This document shows positions 43,299 to 52,668 of a stretch of DNA of 64,000 bases, piece by piece. Origin of the DNA: Heyndrickxia oleronia. Its GTDB lineage: Bacteria > Bacillota > Bacilli > Bacillales > Bacillaceae_C. The stretch spans positions 3,814,001-3,878,000 of the forward strand of contig NZ_CP065424.1 of NCBI RefSeq assembly GCF_017809215.1, in the 5' to 3' direction. The notes under the pieces were generated by a model that saw only the letters and a program-made list of their open reading frames with translations, was not told the DNA's origin and did not search any database. A program made the position numbers and the translations under genes. Position 1 is the stretch's first letter. Each line of letters opens with the position of its first letter.

Positions 43299-45539
43299 TT
43301 ATAGATACTTCGACGTTACTGATCTCTCACAATCCAGGATGCCCACTGGTGGGCCTTCATAAAGGATTTCTCCACCAGCCGTACCACCATCTGGACCTAA
43401 ATCTATGATCCAATCACAATTGCGGATGACGTCTAGATGATGTTCAATGACTACCACTGTATTCCCTTTATCAACTAGTTTATTAATAATACGCAGAATG
43501 TTAGAGACATCTGACATATGCAATCCTGTAGTTGGTTCATCAAGTATATATATGTTCCCCTTTGTGTTCAGTTCCTTTGCTAGTTTCAGTCTTTGACATT
43601 CACCACCGGATAATGTGTTTAGAGGCTGTCCTAATGACAGATAACCTAGACCAACTGTGTTCATGCTTTTCAGCTTGGTCTGAATGCTTTTTACTTCGAA
43701 GAAATCTAAAGCTTCAGCGACGGACATCTCCATGATTTCTACAATATTCTTACCCTTATATAAGTATTGGAGCACATCCTGCTTGAATCGACTGCCATTA
43801 CAATCACTACATTCTACTTCCATAACATCCATAAAGGATAGATTGAGCTGGACAATTCCAGTTCCACCACAAGTTTCACAGGCACCCTTTGAATTGTAGC
43901 TAAATAATCCGCTTTCTACATTATTAGTGTCTGAAAATGCCTTGCGGATGGCATCCATAATGCCGGAAAAGGTTGCAGGATTCGAACGAATATTAGCATG
44001 GACCGGGCTTTGGTCAATGCGAATCGCCTCCGGAAAATCTTTTGCAAAAACTTCATTGACTAGCGTACTTTTACCAGATCCCGCTACTCCCGTAACAGCA
44101 GTGAAAACCCCTTTTGGTATGCGAAGGCTGACGTTTTTCAAATTATGAAGGCTACTTTTTCTACTTTCCAGAAAATCAGAAACCTGTCTTGGTTTTGCAT
44201 TGATTTCCGTTTTACTGCTTAAATACTTCGCTGTTAATGTATCAGAAGATAGTAAACCCTGGTAACTGCCACTATACATAATATTGCCTCCACCAGAGCC
44301 TGCATTCGGTCCCACATCAATAATATAGTCTGCAATTTGGATAACATCCGGGTCATGCTCCACAACTAAAACGGTATTGCCCTTGTCACGTAACTTGACA
44401 AGCAATTCATTTAACCGGTAAACATCACGTGGGTGAAGTCCAGTGCTTGGTTCATCAAATATGTACATTAACCCTGTTAAGTTGCTAGACAAATATTTCA
44501 CCATTTTTACCCTTTGCGACTCACCACCAGATAAGGTTGGCGTTTCCCTAGTGAGAGTCAAATAACTTAATCCGATATCACACAGGCTTTTTAACCGTTC
44601 TACAATACCAGCGATAATCGGTTTAGCATTAGGTTCATCTATTTCCATTAGAATCTTCATTAACTCATCTAACTGCATGTCTGTTAGATCATAAATAGAA
44701 TAGCCATTTATTTTAGAAGACATCACTTTCTCGTTATATCGAGTGCCTTCACAGGAGGGACATGTACAGGTGATTGCATAATCCTTCAGTTTCTTCGCGG
44801 CAGCTTTCGTTGTCTCTTTTTCTCTATTCACATTTTGCTGCATAAATTTTACTGCTATGCCCTGGTAAGTTGCGTTCATTTCATTACCCATGTAATTTAA
44901 CTTTACTTTTTGTGGCTCTGCATAGACCAATTGATCGAATTCTTCTTTTGTATAGTCTTTTAATTTTTTATCTTTGTCGAAAAAGCCAGATTCAGCATAA
45001 GCTTTCCATTGCCAAGTACCCGGTGCAAAACCCGATAGTAGTATGGCTCCTTCGTTTAGAGACTTTTCCATATCCAGCGCAGCATCCGTGTTTAATGTAA
45101 TAATTTTTCCAATTCCTTCGCATTTCGGACACATACCACTAGGATCATTAAAAGAATAGGCATTTGCATACCCGATAGCTGGCTCGGCAAAACGAGAAAA
45201 AAGCAATCTCATCAAGGAATTAATGTCTGTCGCCGTTCCAAGTGTAGACCGCGCATTTCCACCTAGACGTTTTTGATCAACTACAATCGCAGTAGAGAGA
45301 TTATTGATTTCATCAACCTCTGGCCTACTGTATTTGGGTAGAAACTGACGTGCAAAGCTACTAAAAGTCTCATTTAATTGACGCCCTGCTTCTTGAGCAA
45401 TCGTATCAAAAACAATCGATGACTTTCCTGAACCAGATACTCCTGTAAAAATAGTAATTTTCCCTTTAGGAATCTGCACATCGATATTTTTCAAATTGTT
45501 TTCCCTTGCATTAATTAACTCAATAAATTCCTGCTTCAT
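43299..45539 (-). CDS. UvrA-like ABC ATPase, short paralogue
   Basis: 746 aa, about 200 shorter than UvrA. Two ABC modules (Walker A GVSGSGKSS and GVAGSGKST; signature LSGGES and LSGGEC) and two zinc-finger regions (CPKCEGIGK and CETCGGTG with CSDCNG) are present, but the UvrB-binding and insertion domains appear reduced. Such proteins (UvrA2/DrrC type) are linked to resistance against DNA-binding drugs rather than general excision repair. AGGAGAGG sets the start. Confidence 0.88.
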   Translation of the reverse strand: MKQEFIELINARENNLKNIDVQIPKGKITIFTGVSGSGKSSIVFDTIAQEAGRQLNETFSSFARQFLPKYSRPEVDEINNLSTAIVVDQKRLGGNARSTLGTATDINSLMRLLFSRFAEPAIGYANAYSFNDPSGMCPKCEGIGKIITLNTDAALDMEKSLNEGAILLSGFAPGTWQWKAYAESGFFDKDKKLKDYTKEEFDQLVYAEPQKVKLNYMGNEMNATYQGIAVKFMQQNVNREKETTKAAAKKLKDYAITCTCPSCEGTRYNEKVMSSKINGYSIYDLTDMQLDELMKILMEIDEPNAKPIIAGIVERLKSLCDIGLSYLTLTRETPTLSGGESQRVKMVKYLSSNLTGLMYIFDEPSTGLHPRDVYRLNELLVKLRDKGNTVLVVEHDPDVIQIADYIIDVGPNAGSGGGNIMYSGSYQGLLSSDTLTAKYLSSKTEINAKPRQVSDFLESRKSSLHNLKNVSLRIPKGVFTAVTGVAGSGKSTLVNEVFAKDFPEAIRIDQSPVHANIRSNPATFSGIMDAIRKAFSDTNNVESGLFSYNSKGACETCGGTGIVQLNLSFMDVMEVECSDCNGSRFKQDVLQYLYKGKNIVEIMEMSVAEALDFFEVKSIQTKLKSMNTVGLGYLSLGQPLNTLSGGECQRLKLAKELNTKGNIYILDEPTTGLHMSDVSNILRIINKLVDKGNTVVVIEHHLDVIRNCDWIIDLGPDGGTAGGEILYEGPPVGILDCERSVTSKYL

Positions 45540-45631
45540 TCAATCCTCTCCTTTATAAATTAAATATTCAAACGCTCGACTTGGGAAAAATAATCATACC
45601 AATAGTAAATTTGGAATTGCAAGCGAAAGCA

Positions 45632-45652
45632 TGGGGACGGTTCTTCCGCTTC
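45632..45652 (+). repeat. GGGGACGGTTCTTCCGCTTC copy
   Basis: The first element of the segment duplicated around the vWA gene; see the copy at 47594. Confidence 0.75.
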
Positions 45653-45766
45653 TTTGGATTCATTGCAAGGATGTAAAAAAGCTTTGACCACCATCGTGAA
45701 TACTAAAACCTTTTGTAAATGGAACGGATAAATATTATCTAGTTTTTCATAGGAAGAGTGAGAGCG

Positions 45767-45901
45767 ATGAAACCAAAGTATATCAATCGATTGTTTACCA
45801 TAAATAATGTAAAGATCTTAGGGAATCGATATTACTTTCATAATCCTCTCTACTGTTTTCCACCTCACAAGAATTTTTTCCTTCACGTAATACGAAAATG
45901 A
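45767..45901 (+). pseudogene. 5' fragment of the membrane protein gene at 47731
   Basis: ATGAAACCAAAGTATATCAA and the next 12 codons repeat the start of the intact gene at 47731 (MKPKYINRLFTINNVKILG against MKPKFINRLFTINNVKTLG); similarity then ends and the frame runs into unrelated sequence and a stop at 45901. The upstream 130 bp are duplicated too. Inert remnant. Confidence 0.8.
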
Positions 45902-46169
45902 TCCAAATATTTTAGTCTTGTTCTGTCCCGCCAGATATTAAATTTCCACCACTCGTTTTGTATACAAGATTAGATTGGGATTTCGTTTCACATATGTTTT
46001 CTCTACGACTCAAACAGTACCTTCTTCCTAGTCTCATAGGTATTAAGTTGGAATTTTTAATTATAAGAAAAAATAGGAAAAGTAATTCGTTATAATTGGA
46101 AGATATAGTATAATCCACAATTTATTAGTGCTACTATCTAATACTTTTTGCTTACAGGGGAGTGGGGAT

Positions 46170-47594
46170 ATGAAAAAGCTGTTAGGAATGTTAATCATCG
46201 TTCTTTTGCTGCTTGTCGGCTGCCAGGGTGAAAAAGTCACCAATAAAGAAAACACTGATTCCAAAAAGACAGAAAAGGCATCAGCGACGCAAAAGAAAGA
46301 GGAAAATAATTGGCAATCAAACCTAAACGATATTCAGTTGGACTCGACAATAGAGGCTTTAAAGGAGCAGAAGGCTGGAATTTTAGTAAAAGATACGACG
46401 AAGGAACAAGAAATAAAAGAAACGGCATTGTTCCCGACCGAAATGGACAGTGAACAAAAGGAGAAGCTGACCGACCAATTAAAGTTATTAACTAAAGAAA
46501 CGAAGGACCCGGAAATGCTAAAAAAAGGGCTGATCTATTTACTTGGAAGTCCCTATTATAAGGATGCTATTGAACCGGTAGAAGCATTTACACCTAACTT
46601 TGAAGAACCAGATTTGCCGGAACCAGAGAAGACGACGAATACAGAAACTGCGGAAGCGAAAAACTCAAAAGCAATCATATTACTGGATGCGAGCTCAAGT
46701 ATGCTGCAACAGGTTGGCGGCAAAATGAAGATGGAAATTGCTAAAGATGCAGTCAAACGTTTTGCGAAAACCATTGGTCAATCCAGTGAAGTTTCTCTTA
46801 TTGTATATGGTCATGTTGGGAGTTCAGCTGATAAAGATATGAAAAAATCATGCAGTGCTATTGAAGAGAAATATACGATGGGGAAATACGACGAAAAAAC
46901 GTTTGTCACAGCAGTAAATTCCTTTCAAGCGAAAGGCTGGACACCACTTGCGGGAGCGATAAAGAAAGCGAAGGAAATGTCTAAGGCCTATGATGCTGAT
47001 ACGACCATTTATATCGTCAGTGACGGTGCAGAAACTTGCGAAGGGAATCCAGTCAAAGAAGCGAAAGCATTCGCATCTGAAAATAGTGAGTATAAAGTAA
47101 ACATTATCGGCTTTGATGTTGATTCAAAATCAGAAGATCAATTAAAGAAAGTGGCGGAAGCAGGAAACGGTAAGTATTTTTCTGCTAATAATCCAAATGA
47201 CTTAAGCAAAACAATAGAAACACAGTGGCTACCTTCAGCGGGTGATCTTGCATGGTCATTTACAAAGGCTCCTGGTCCATGGGAAATTTTAGCGGAGCAA
47301 AAACGAGTTGATACGCTAAGTGAACCTTTGAAAAATGTGATATCACGAGAAAATGATAGGTTTACGCAAGCCATCCAGTTAATGGAGGAAAACCAGTGGA
47401 TCGATTCGGAAACATCGTCCACCCTCCGAGATTGGAAATCGGAAAGAAACGAACAACTACGAAATATTGCTTCCCAACTATCTCAAGAAAAATATACCGA
47501 AATCAATGACAGAGCCAGTGAAATCGATAAAAAGGTAAAAGAATGGACAGATAGAATGTGGAAACTCAGAAAAGAAAGCGGCAAAACGTGGTAG
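46170..47594 (+). CDS. vWA-domain lipoprotein
   Basis: 474 aa. Signal peptide and lipobox LLVGC (Cys about residue 18), a charged linker, then a von Willebrand A domain (about 160-360) with a MIDAS set: DASSS, Thr in GWTPLAG and Asp in SDGAETC. A C-terminal coiled region of about 110 residues follows. Similar Bacillus exported proteins (YwmC/YwmD type) have unknown roles; metal-dependent adhesion is plausible. GGGGAGTGGGG sets the start at 46170. It is bracketed by duplicated DNA. Confidence 0.85.
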   Translation: MKKLLGMLIIVLLLLVGCQGEKVTNKENTDSKKTEKASATQKKEENNWQSNLNDIQLDSTIEALKEQKAGILVKDTTKEQEIKETALFPTEMDSEQKEKLTDQLKLLTKETKDPEMLKKGLIYLLGSPYYKDAIEPVEAFTPNFEEPDLPEPEKTTNTETAEAKNSKAIILLDASSSMLQQVGGKMKMEIAKDAVKRFAKTIGQSSEVSLIVYGHVGSSADKDMKKSCSAIEEKYTMGKYDEKTFVTAVNSFQAKGWTPLAGAIKKAKEMSKAYDADTTIYIVSDGAETCEGNPVKEAKAFASENSEYKVNIIGFDVDSKSEDQLKKVAEAGNGKYFSANNPNDLSKTIETQWLPSAGDLAWSFTKAPGPWEILAEQKRVDTLSEPLKNVISRENDRFTQAIQLMEENQWIDSETSSTLRDWKSERNEQLRNIASQLSQEKYTEINDRASEIDKKVKEWTDRMWKLRKESGKTW

Positions 47595-47614
47595 GGGACG
47601 GTTCTTCTGCTTCT
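47594..47614 (+). repeat. GGGGACGGTTCTTCTGCTTC copy
   Basis: It starts with the last base of the stop codon of the vWA gene. Together with the next 190 bp it repeats the region 45632-45830. Confidence 0.75.
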
Positions 47615-47730
47615 CTGGATTAGTTAGAAGGATTTAAAAAAGCTTGGACTATCATCGTGAATTGTTTAAAACCTTTTTGCAAATGGAACGTATAATTACT
47701 ATCTAGTTTTTCAATGAAAGGGTGAAAGCG

Positions 47731-48312
47731 ATGAAACCAAAGTTTATCAATCGATTGTTCACCATAAATAATGTAAAGACCTTAGGGGAACGGATTGGCA
47801 TGTTCTTTATGATCCTGTGCCTCATATTTTTCATTTTGACACTTATCATTTTTGGAATTTCATTTTTCTTCAAAAATGATTGGATCGTTCATGAGATCAT
47901 TCAGCTGATTAGTGGTGTTTGTTTCACATTTGTTTTCTGTTCGATCTTTATTACATTAATTTTTATGACCCGCAATTGGATTTGGAAACTGTTAGGTGTT
48001 TTTATCACCATCGCTTTTTTCTATGCTTCCACTCAACTCATGGTAAATGTGAAAATGATCTATAAAGATAAGGCCGCTTATGAAAACAAGCAATTTGAAA
48101 AGATCGTTGGCGTCCCGACAGAGGTAGAGTATGATAACCCAGAGTCTGGACCAAGAGTGGTGTATGAAATTATGTTTGAAGATGTAACTATTCAAGCTAC
48201 CCATCTATGGATACGCCAAGATTATTTTGAAAAAAATATGAAGGGAAAAAGACTAGTAGTTTTCTATTTACCGAACAGTCATTATGCGATGGGTGTCAAC
48301 GTGGCTGATTAG
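47731..48312 (+). CDS. Membrane protein, 193 aa
   Basis: Three transmembrane helices (about 18-45, 53-78 and 84-101) and an extracytoplasmic C-terminal beta domain of about 80 residues (GVPTEVEYDNPESGPRVVYEI) similar in layout to DUF3592-type proteins. ATG at 47731 has AAAGGGTG upstream. A truncated copy of its 5' end lies before the vWA gene. Confidence 0.7.
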   Translation: MKPKFINRLFTINNVKTLGERIGMFFMILCLIFFILTLIIFGISFFFKNDWIVHEIIQLISGVCFTFVFCSIFITLIFMTRNWIWKLLGVFITIAFFYASTQLMVNVKMIYKDKAAYENKQFEKIVGVPTEVEYDNPESGPRVVYEIMFEDVTIQATHLWIRQDYFEKNMKGKRLVVFYLPNSHYAMGVNVAD

Positions 48313-48477
48313 TGTCGAGCAGCGGGTTAATTTTACGCTTCACCATACACCAATACTGGACGAGGTACCACCCTTCTCCACCTACCTGGAATAAAAATTT
48401 TGTTACTCATATGACTGTTATTTCTTCATCAGATTATCGATTAGTCTCAGATTCCATCAACATAATAAATAGTGGAT

Positions 48478-48526
48478 CCAGTGGACGGTTACTAGATTTA
48501 AAAACTAGTGACCGTCCACTTGTTTA
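48478..48526 (+). terminator. Strong terminator
   Basis: AGTGGACGGT-ACTAG and CTAGT-ACCGTCCACT pair with a short loop, then TTGTTTAATTT. No gene was found in the remainder of 48313-48640. Confidence 0.8.
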
Positions 48527-48649
48527 ATTTTCCTCTAACAATCCCTCAAAATACTGAATAAAGATATTTTCAACTTTATGATTTATTGACTAGTCGAACC
48601 GTTCTCATCATATTCTTATAAAAAAGAAATAAGAAAGGATGTGAATGAG

Positions 48650-50062
48650 TTGATCAAAGTAAAGGTTCGTTTACGGCCCCTTATTAGTAAGATTAATTTG
48701 CCCACTGTGATGAAAACGACTATACTGCCAGGTGACTCAATGGAAAGATTATTTATTGCAACCCAGGTCGGAGAGATCTTTTACATAGGTAACGGCGATA
48801 TTCGAACTTTTTTAGATATTCGCCCTCAAGTTATCAAACTAGGTTCCTCTGAACCAGGGGTTTCCGGCCGTGGCTATGATGAACGGGGATTGCTGGGAAT
48901 GGCGTTTCATCCACATTTTTATTATAACGGTTTGTTTTATCTACATTATTCGGTAGCAGGCACACAAGGACCTGGTGCTCTTCCCAAACCCTTTAAGCCT
49001 GACCCGTGTGATCCCAGCACGTTAAACCTAAAGTGGATAAATAGAGAGACCCAGTATGAGCATATTGATACAGTAGAAGAATGGATGTTACAGAGAAATG
49101 GTCAACCGCAAAAACGACGGACATTGCTTAACTTGAGAAGACCTTTTTTTAATCATAATGGTGTGAATAGCTTGAACTTTTCACCTGAAACAGGAAAGCT
49201 TGTTTTCACAAACGGAGATGGGGGAGCAGGCTATGATCCATTTAATTTAAGTCAGGATGATATGGAGATATTCGGTAAAATCATCGAAATCGATGTTAAT
49301 AAGGATACAAATATCCATACCCCACCCGTCGTCACACGCTTTAATGAGCTGCCGGTCCCCATTCGAGAAACCCTTACCGTTATCGCCAAAGGAGTTCGCA
49401 ATATACCAGGGATATCATTTCAAAGATTTGGGAATCAGTATATCAAATATGTGGGAAATGTCGGACAGGATTTGATCGAGTCGATTTTTTCTTTCGTCCA
49501 TTATAAACCTATACCAGTTACTCACCTCATTCAAGCTGCTTTAACGAAATCTCCCCTTAACCATGAAGGATTTATTAACTTTGGCTGGCGGGGATGGGAA
49601 GGTGTTTTACCAACTTCAACGATAAGGAATTGCTCTGCAGACCCGACCTTGAAAGAGAAAACGATTGCTTATTACGATGAAGCAGTAAATACCTCAGTGA
49701 GTCGCCTTCAGCCTCTAACTAGTTATTTTCATAAAGATCCTCGCCCCGATAAGTTTGCCGGAACTGCACTTACAGGAGTGCAAGCCTATATGGGAGATGG
49801 AATCCCACATTTAAAAGGAAGCGTTGTGTTCACCGATCTTGCCCGAAAAGAAGAAGCACGACCTCCAGTTAAAGGTGTTCTAGCCTATACCAGGGGAAAT
49901 GATTTTAGTGTGATTGAAACTGATTATAACTTTGGTTCAGAGTCAGCTTATTATGTTAGTTTGGGAACGAATATGGATCAAACTAGACTTTATTTAGGGG
50001 TATATGGCTCTATGAAAGTGACGGATTTAAACCAAGGTAGGGTGATGGAGATTGTTTTGTGA
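48650..50062 (+). CDS. PQQ-dependent sugar dehydrogenase-like (glucose/sorbosone dehydrogenase) protein
   Basis: About 470 aa with the six-bladed beta-propeller pattern of GSDH proteins: an opening MERLFIATQVGEIFYI, then DERGLLGMAFHPHFYYNGLFYLHYS, FNHNGVNSLNFSPETGKL, and NFGWRGWEG. No signal peptide is visible, unusual for this family. The start is uncertain: TTG 48650 has AAGGAT at 10 nt, GTG 48641 has it too close. True sugar oxidation would need PQQ, which Bacillaceae often lack. Confidence 0.8.
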   Translation: MIKVKVRLRPLISKINLPTVMKTTILPGDSMERLFIATQVGEIFYIGNGDIRTFLDIRPQVIKLGSSEPGVSGRGYDERGLLGMAFHPHFYYNGLFYLHYSVAGTQGPGALPKPFKPDPCDPSTLNLKWINRETQYEHIDTVEEWMLQRNGQPQKRRTLLNLRRPFFNHNGVNSLNFSPETGKLVFTNGDGGAGYDPFNLSQDDMEIFGKIIEIDVNKDTNIHTPPVVTRFNELPVPIRETLTVIAKGVRNIPGISFQRFGNQYIKYVGNVGQDLIESIFSFVHYKPIPVTHLIQAALTKSPLNHEGFINFGWRGWEGVLPTSTIRNCSADPTLKEKTIAYYDEAVNTSVSRLQPLTSYFHKDPRPDKFAGTALTGVQAYMGDGIPHLKGSVVFTDLARKEEARPPVKGVLAYTRGNDFSVIETDYNFGSESAYYVSLGTNMDQTRLYLGVYGSMKVTDLNQGRVMEIVL

Positions 50063-50089
50063 TTTGGATAATCCAAATAAGATAGCAAA

Positions 50090-50125
50090 ACATCGGTCAA
50101 ATAGACCCATTGTCCGACCGACTTT
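50090..50125. terminator. Weak hairpin between convergent genes
   Basis: TCGGTC and GACCGA arms around a 17-nt loop, followed by CTTTTCC. Confidence 0.35.
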
Positions 50126-50224
50126 TCCAGTCTAGATTCTGCTATACAAAAGACTAAAGAGATATGGAGATTGATTCCACATCCCTAAATTTAAAACGAC
50201 TGGATACCTAGTTCTTATAGAATA

Positions 50225-50620
50225 CTACTTTGCATTCTCATCCGGTTGATGGATGCCAAAGATATTCCCTTCCGTATCAATATAATAGCCCTGCCATGCC
50301 ATTCCAGGTAGCGCATACTTTGGCATGGCAATTTTGCCACCATTACTCAAAATTTTTGCTTCAGTAGCATCGTAATCCTCCACTCCCATTGTACAAGCAA
50401 AACCATTTAAAGGCTGATTCGCTTCTGGAGGAGGACTCTGACGTTTCATCAAAGCTCCGTTAATGCCAAGCTCATGATCTTCACCAGTCACAGCCCCGAA
50501 ATAAGGCATTCCTGCATACTCGCTCCAATCTTCAAATCTCCAACTAAAAACCTCTCCATAAAACTTCTTCGCCCGTTCCATATCATCGACATGAATTTCG
50601 AAATGAACTAGTCTCCCCAT
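50225..50620 (-). CDS. VOC family (glyoxalase-type) protein
   Basis: 131 aa with paired beta-alpha-beta-beta units: LVHFEIHVDDMERAKKFYGEVF and the terminal GYYIDTEGNIFGIHQPD. VOC proteins bind a metal or small molecule; many handle glyoxal, bleomycin or fosfomycin, but most are unassigned. GGGAGG sets the start at 50620. Confidence 0.88.
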   Translation of the reverse strand: MGRLVHFEIHVDDMERAKKFYGEVFSWRFEDWSEYAGMPYFGAVTGEDHELGINGALMKRQSPPPEANQPLNGFACTMGVEDYDATEAKILSNGGKIAMPKYALPGMAWQGYYIDTEGNIFGIHQPDENAK

Positions 50621-50712
50621 AACATCCTCCCATTTTCCCTCCAAATTTGGTGTACCTACAATCTTTCAGTATGTATTTCTACATTTAAATTTATTACTCC
50701 TGCTTTTATAAA

Positions 50713-50762
50713 GGCTGTTTTCATATAGTTTGTTGCTTTGTAAAAGATTCGGCGATTCTTAT
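50713..50762. mobile_element. Solo end of the GGCT miniature element
   Basis: GGCTGTTTTCATATAGTTTG, then TTGCTTTGTAAAAGATTC and GCGATTCTTAT match the inverted right end of copy 2 (60572 back to about 60520). The other end is lost. Confidence 0.7.
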
Positions 50763-50881
50763 AAAGTAAATTCTAACGTTCTCAATATTCCTGCCTAAAA
50801 CTTATCTAAAATGTATGTCAACAATTTACATACGAAGATAAATCCTTTAAGCTTTACTTAATTTATTTATAAAAGGAAAGG

Positions 50882-51289
50882 ATGATTGAATTGAGTATAG
50901 AACAGCACGATACACCTACTTACACGTTAAAGGAGAAAGCCGTGGATTTTCTACAGCTTGTCGCATCCGGGCAAGTTCGCGACGCCTATCAAAAACACAT
51001 AGGTCCTAATTTTCTACACCACAACCCTTTTTTCTGTGGCGATGCCGATTCCCTCATGCTCGCGATGGAAGAGGATGCTGCCAATAATCCTCAAAAGATT
51101 CTTGAGGTCAAACGGGCCATTGAAGAGGCAGATACCGTTGCGGTTCACTCCCATGTGAGGCAAAATCCTGATGACCTTGGATGGGCTATTATCCATATTT
51201 TCCGTTTCCAAGATAACCAAATCGTTGAAATGTGGGATGTAGGACAAGCGGTACCAGAGAATAGCCCTAACGAGAATGGGGCGTTTTAA
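50882..51289 (+). CDS. SnoaL-like/NTF2-fold protein
   Basis: 135 aa with the SnoaL pattern (a helical opening LKEKAVDFLQLVASGQVRDAY, then FLHHNPFFCGD, a HSHVRQNP strand and IFRFQDNQIVEMWDVGQ). Related proteins are predicted aldol-condensing enzymes or have no known activity. The start is ambiguous (ATG 50882 or TTG 50891). A terminator follows. Confidence 0.8.
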   Translation: MIELSIEQHDTPTYTLKEKAVDFLQLVASGQVRDAYQKHIGPNFLHHNPFFCGDADSLMLAMEEDAANNPQKILEVKRAIEEADTVAVHSHVRQNPDDLGWAIIHIFRFQDNQIVEMWDVGQAVPENSPNENGAF

Positions 51290-51355
51290 CGTATTTGTTG
51301 AAACTATGTGTGTCGAACAATAAATGTTTCTTTTTTAAACTTCCTTTATTAAATG

Positions 51356-51388
51356 AAAAGATTCAGCTTATACAGCTGAATCTTTGCT
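51356..51388. terminator. Terminator between convergent genes
   Basis: AAAGATTCAGC and GCTGAATCTTT arms with a 6-nt loop and T/A runs on both sides. Confidence 0.8.
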
Positions 51389-51418
51389 AATTCTTCCACT
51401 ATAAATCCACCTTAAAAT

Positions 51419-51841
51419 TTAATTAGAAGCATTACGTTCAAGCTGTTTAATTATACCTAATCGATCTATTTGTATCCAATACTCAGCAATTTTTTCGTCT
51501 TCCACTCTATACACTGCACTTGCTAATTCAACTAATGGTAGTCCAGTGGTTTGATATTTCCCAATATTCCCTTGATGTTTCCCTTCTTGCTTCCACCTTA
51601 CGTATACTTTATTTCCTTGAGAAATAAACTCTTGAATCTCAAATGAAAAGTTACCATATGTTTCAATCATTTCTTTTACGTGTTCTGCATATTCTTGTGG
51701 TGTTCTTTGAATTGTTTGTTCTTCTTCAGATACAACTTGATGTGCCATTACACTATCTGCCATTAATTCATTTGAAAATTCCGGATTCTCACCTGATCGG
51801 ACTATCTCTAAAAAGTTCCTCACAACTTGTTCTGGTGTCAT
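51419..51841 (-). CDS. Ester cyclase/SnoaL-like protein
   Basis: 140 aa: EQVVRNFLEIVRSGENPEF, then YAEHVKEMIETYGNFSFEIQEFISQGNKVYVRW and IAEYWIQIDRLG match the SnoaL-like polyketide-cyclase family. AAGGGGG sets the start. It lies 24 bp downstream of the TetR gene in the same direction and is probably cotranscribed with it. Confidence 0.8.
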   Translation of the reverse strand: MTPEQVVRNFLEIVRSGENPEFSNELMADSVMAHQVVSEEEQTIQRTPQEYAEHVKEMIETYGNFSFEIQEFISQGNKVYVRWKQEGKHQGNIGKYQTTGLPLVELASAVYRVEDEKIAEYWIQIDRLGIIKQLERNASN

Positions 51842-51865
51842 TAATAATCCCCCTTAAAATAGCTA

Positions 51866-52447
51866 TTATTGGTCTAATACTGTCAATATTACCGCTAAAG
51901 AATTATCTATGAATGAGCGTTCCGGACGAGATTTTATCATAACTGTAAGTCCAACTAATGAAGTGACTAGCATCTGTGCTAATGCTTTAGAATTTAGATT
52001 ATTTGTAAATTCCCCATTTCTAACTCCTTCGTCAATTAATTCCTGAAATAGGACTGAAAGATACATCTGATGTTCCCTAGTCAAAATTTCAAACTTTTCA
52101 TTATGGGAAGCTAATTCTACCATTGTATTTATACAAAAACATCCCTTGTCCGTTTCTTTCTTATACTCCTCCTCTACTAGCTCTTCAAAAAAAGTTCGAA
52201 TCCCTTCTTTAACAGGTCTATTTTGCAGTTTGATACGAACTTTGGAAGCATGCAATTTTGTATACCTTCGTAATGCAGCTTCAAACAAACCTTCTTTGTC
52301 ACCAAAAGCTGCGTATAAACTTGGACGCTGTATGCCCATTTTTGCAGTTAAATCGCTTAAGGAAGTAGCTGAATATCCTTTTTCCCAGAAAAGGTGCATA
52401 GCTGCATCTAAAGCTTTTTCCTCATCAAACTCACGTAGTCGAGCCAT
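51866..52447 (-). CDS. TetR/AcrR family regulator
   Basis: 193 aa. The N-terminal HTH (DEEKALDAAMHLFWEKGYSAT, then LTAKMGIQRPSLYAAFGDKE) is followed by a ligand domain with the TetR_C-type CFCINTMVELASH. It is divergent to an MFS pump, and operator sites for it lie between, so it is probably a drug-responsive repressor. Confidence 0.9.
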   Translation of the reverse strand: MARLREFDEEKALDAAMHLFWEKGYSATSLSDLTAKMGIQRPSLYAAFGDKEGLFEAALRRYTKLHASKVRIKLQNRPVKEGIRTFFEELVEEEYKKETDKGCFCINTMVELASHNEKFEILTREHQMYLSVLFQELIDEGVRNGEFTNNLNSKALAQMLVTSLVGLTVMIKSRPERSFIDNSLAVILTVLDQ

Positions 52448-52483
52448 CTTATCCCTTTATCTCCTTTACCATTTAAAAATTAT

Positions 52484-52497
52484 ATACCGAATAGTAT
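52484..52497. promoter_or_regulatory. TetR operator 1
   Basis: ATACCGAATAGTAT, a near-palindrome similar to site 2; it lies upstream of the TetR gene. Confidence 0.6.
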
Positions 52498-52625
52498 GTT
52501 ATATATATTATTTCAATAGTGAATAATTGTCAATTATTACGAATCATAATTAAAAAACTTTAATTAACAATAAATTATTTGACATTACATCATTAAATTG
52601 ATTATATATTAATTGTGATAATTAT

Positions 52626-52639
52626 ATACCGATTGGTAC
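52626..52639. promoter_or_regulatory. TetR operator 2
   Basis: ATACCGATTGGTAC, the classic TetR/AcrR-type half-site pair, 30 bp before the MFS start. Confidence 0.65.
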
Positions 52640-52668
52640 AAAATAAAAAAACAAAAGGAGAATGATTT

